Of a DNA stretch of 7,375 nt, positions 5,718 through 7,375 are shown in pieces. Source of the stretch: Coriobacteriia bacterium (GTDB lineage: Bacteria > Actinomycetota > Coriobacteriia > Anaerosomatales > PALSA-660); the NCBI GenBank assembly GCA_030652345.1, contig JAUSAU010000055.1, positions 1 through 7,375 of the forward strand, given 5' to 3'. The notes under the pieces are model-generated. The model saw only the letters and a list, made by a program, of their open reading frames with translations, did not search any database and was not told the DNA's origin. Numbering within the stretch: the first letter of the stretch is position 1; every line of letters starts with the position of its first letter. A program made the translations under genes and the position numbers.

Positions 5718-5752
5718 CGGCCCCGATCACCGAGAAGGTGGTCGGGGCCGCT
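5718..5752. terminator. Strong hairpin between convergent MFS and ispG genes
   Basis: Arms 5718-5732 and 5738-5752 form a 15-bp stem (10 perfect G+C-rich pairs, one G-T wobble, then four more pairs) with the loop GAGAA. It lies 35 bases after the MFS stop and about 52 bases beyond the ispG stop on the other strand, so it probably ends both transcripts. Neither side has a long T-run. Confidence 0.75.
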
Positions 5753-5804
5753 TCATGTCGTGTGAGGTGTGCGGGGTGATAGGCAGGATGCGCGCGACGA
5801 CGGC

Positions 5805-6857
5805 CTAGAGGCGGCCGATCTCCTCGAAGAGTGCGTCGACGATCTCGGACTCGGCGACCTTCCGCACGATCTCGCCCTTGGCGAAGATGATCCCGACGCC
5901 CTTGCCCGCCGCGACGCCGATGTCGGCATCGCGGCTCTCACCGGGGCCATTGACGACGCACCCCATGACCGCGACCTTCAGCGGCGTGCGTACGTCCTTC
6001 AGCCGCCGGGAGACCTCCTCCGCGATCGGGATCAGGTCGATCTCACAGCGACCGCAGGTGGGACAGCTGACGAGCTCCGGACTGCGGCGGCGCAGGTCGA
6101 GCGCAGAGAGGATGTCCCACGCCACGTGGCACTCTTCCACCGGGTCGGCTGTCAGCGAGACCCGCATGGTGTCGCCGATGCCCTCGGCGAGCAGGATGCC
6201 GAGACCGGCCGCGGACTTGACCGTACCCCGCTGGAGCGTGCCCGCCTCGGTCACGCCGAGGTGCAGCGGATACGGCACGGCTTCGGCAAGGCGTCGATAG
6301 GCGTCGACCGTGGCGACCACCGAGGAAGCCTTCGCCGAGACGACGATGTCGAGGAAGCCTCGCGCCTCGGCGTGCGCGCAGAATGCGACCGCGCTCGCGA
6401 CGAGCTTCTCTGCGAGCGGCCAGTCCTTCTCTGCATACTCGTCGGCCAGCGAGCCGGCATTCACACCGATGCGCACCGGGATCCCGGCCTCCCCCGCCGC
6501 CTCGAGGACCGCGTCGAAGCGCTCGGGCGCGCCGATGTTGCCGGGGTTGATGCGCAGCTTCTTCGCACCGCGGCGGGCAGCCTCGATCGCGAGGCGATGA
6601 TCGAAGTGGATGTCGGCGACCACGGGGAGCGGCGACTCGGCAGCGATGCGCTCGAAACCCTCGAGCGCATCTGCCCGCGGTATGGCGACGCGGACGATCT
6701 CGCACCCGGCGTCCGCCAGGCGGGCGATCTGCTCGAGCGTGGCGCCCGGGTCGCGTGTGTCGGTCGTCGTCATCGACTGGACAGTCACCGGCGCCCCGCC
6801 CCCGACGGGGACCGGGCCGACCATGACCGGGCGCGTTTCGCGACGGAGCTCAGGCAT
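5805..6857 (-). CDS. ispG: 4-hydroxy-3-methylbut-2-enyl diphosphate synthase (GcpE/IspG)
   Basis: A 350-residue cytoplasmic [4Fe-4S] enzyme of the non-mevalonate (MEP) isoprenoid pathway, converting methylerythritol cyclodiphosphate to HMBPP. The TIM-barrel part opens with PVTVQSMTTTDTRD (23-36) and continues with VADIHFDHRLA (80-90), KKLRINPGNIG (99-109) and LHLGVTEAGT (199-208). The cluster ligands are complete: Cys265 and Cys268 in SCPTCGRC, Cys300 in MGCVVNGPGE, and Glu307. Their spacing equals that of E. coli Cys270, Cys273, Cys305 and Glu312. Length fits the short bacterial form without the plant/chlamydial insert. ATG 6857-6855 is chosen, with GGGAGG (6875-6870) 12 bases upstream. A GTG at 6881 would add 8 residues but has no ribosome site before it. 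It lies 36 bases after rseP, in the conserved rseP-ispG order, and is the last gene of the transcript within this window. Confidence 0.96.
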   Translation of the reverse strand: MPELRRETRPVMVGPVPVGGGAPVTVQSMTTTDTRDPGATLEQIARLADAGCEIVRVAIPRADALEGFERIAAESPLPVVADIHFDHRLAIEAARRGAKKLRINPGNIGAPERFDAVLEAAGEAGIPVRIGVNAGSLADEYAEKDWPLAEKLVASAVAFCAHAEARGFLDIVVSAKASSVVATVDAYRRLAEAVPYPLHLGVTEAGTLQRGTVKSAAGLGILLAEGIGDTMRVSLTADPVEECHVAWDILSALDLRRRSPELVSCPTCGRCEIDLIPIAEEVSRRLKDVRTPLKVAVMGCVVNGPGESRDADIGVAAGKGVGIIFAKGEIVRKVAESEIVDALFEEIGRL

Positions 6858-6869
6858 AGACGGTACCGA

Positions 6870-6875
6870 CCTCCC
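6870..6875 (-). promoter_or_regulatory. Ribosome binding site of ispG
   Basis: GGGAGG on the minus strand, 12 bases before ATG 6857, slightly longer than ideal spacing. It supports that ATG over the upstream GTG at 6881, which would place the site inside the gene. Confidence 0.6.
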
Positions 6876-6893
6876 GGTCACGTGGGCGTGAGT

Positions 6894-7375
6894 CTAGCTG
6901 CCCGGGACGATGTAGCGCATGACGTCAGCGTACATCAGGTAGAAGATCAGCGAGAACAGCATGACCGCCCCGACGCCGGACACGGCGTAGGACACCTTCT
7001 TCGGGATGGTGCGGCGCGTAACCGCCTCGATGATCTCGACTGCGACCTTCCCGCCGTCAAGAGGCGGTATCGGCAGGATGTTCATGACGCCGAGGGACAG
7101 CGACAGGAGCGCGATCATCGCGGCGTACTGGAACGGGCCCGACTGCGCAGCCCTCGCCACCTCGTACGAGATACCGACGACACTGCGCGCGTTGCCGACG
7201 GACTCGCTGAACTTGACCGGGTTGAAGAAGTCGATGATCGCGGCGAAGGTGAGCCCGATGTAGCGGAAGCTCTCGCCGACCGCGGTGAGGACCGGCATCC
7301 GGACGCGCTCCTCCGAGGCGCCGACTCCCAGGAAGGCGACCGAGGCAGACCCCTCTCGCGCACCCAGGACGGCGT
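6894..7375 (-). CDS. rseP: RIP site-2 metalloprotease RseP, C-terminal part (cut by window edge)
   Basis: Only the last 159 complete codons are in the window; the HExxH zinc site and most of the PDZ region lie beyond base 7375. The visible part starts in the end of the PDZ region (VAFLGVGASEERV). It then has the linker helices typical of the family and the second active-site motif NILPIPPLDGG (7082-7050), whose Asp is the third zinc ligand. The protein closes with two hydrophobic segments and a short end. The family cuts transmembrane proteins within the membrane, for example anti-sigma factors or signal-peptide remnants. The reading frame is open to the window edge. The stop TAG (6896-6894) is 36 bases before the ispG ATG. 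The gene order dxr-rseP-ispG is widespread in bacteria, so dxr is expected just outside the window on the right. Confidence 0.94.
   Translation of the reverse strand, partial: AVLGAREGSASVAFLGVGASEERVRMPVLTAVGESFRYIGLTFAAIIDFFNPVKFSESVGNARSVVGISYEVARAAQSGPFQYAAMIALLSLSLGVMNILPIPPLDGGKVAVEIIEAVTRRTIPKKVSYAVSGVGAVMLFSLIFYLMYADVMRYIVPGS

Noticed and set aside
1..7375. Search for mobile elements, CRISPR, toxin-antitoxin or defence genes
   Set aside because: No transposase, integrase, regularly spaced repeats, nuclease or small toxin-like gene is visible. All real genes are transport, stress or isoprenoid/membrane-protease functions.

Overview
The window comes from a high-GC bacterium (roughly 60-65 % G+C by eye). 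It has strong AAGGAGG-type ribosome binding sites, a short (about 350 aa) IspG and DUF485-plus-ActP transporter pairs. I infer an actinobacterium, possibly of the coriobacterial side, but the sequence alone does not settle this. There is no sign of mobile DNA, CRISPR, rRNA or tRNA. This looks like chromosomal housekeeping and nutrient-uptake territory.

Left part (1-3574, all on the minus strand). Read in the direction of transcription, it holds a universal stress protein (3574-3077), a small two-helix DUF485-type membrane protein (3007-2657) and a full ActP-like sodium:solute symporter (2653-815). A strong hairpin follows (791-756). Then comes a second DUF485-type protein (609-259) and the first 81 codons of a second ActP-like symporter (243 to the window edge). 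So two small-subunit-plus-symporter modules lie in tandem, headed by a Usp gene. The likely job is uptake of acetate or other short carboxylates driven by a cation gradient.

Middle (3575-4053) is a 479-base divergent intergenic region. It contains a 13-bp bulged hairpin upstream of the usp gene, palindromic operator-like sequences upstream of the plus-strand gene, and one copy of a 9-mer (GGTGAGCGG on the plus strand) that also occurs twice in the 610-814 gap. On the plus strand, 4054-5682 encodes an MFS transporter of the metabolite:H+ symporter type. It is another likely carboxylate or zwitterion importer, and it carries an unusual hydrophilic insert in a loop, as does the ActP-like symporter.

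Right part (5718-7375). A strong hairpin (5718-5752) separates the convergent MFS gene from a minus-strand isoprenoid/membrane cluster: the 3' part of a site-2 protease rseP (7375-6894) followed by ispG (6857-5805). The rseP-ispG order is a well-known conserved arrangement, often preceded by dxr, which would lie outside the window.

Overall, the window joins a carboxylate-transport locus to a conserved MEP-pathway operon. I found no clear evidence of an undescribed system. The points most worth checking are the tandem modules, the soluble loop inserts in two unrelated transporters, the forced N-terminal extension of the Usp, and the shared 9-mer in the two intergenic regions.
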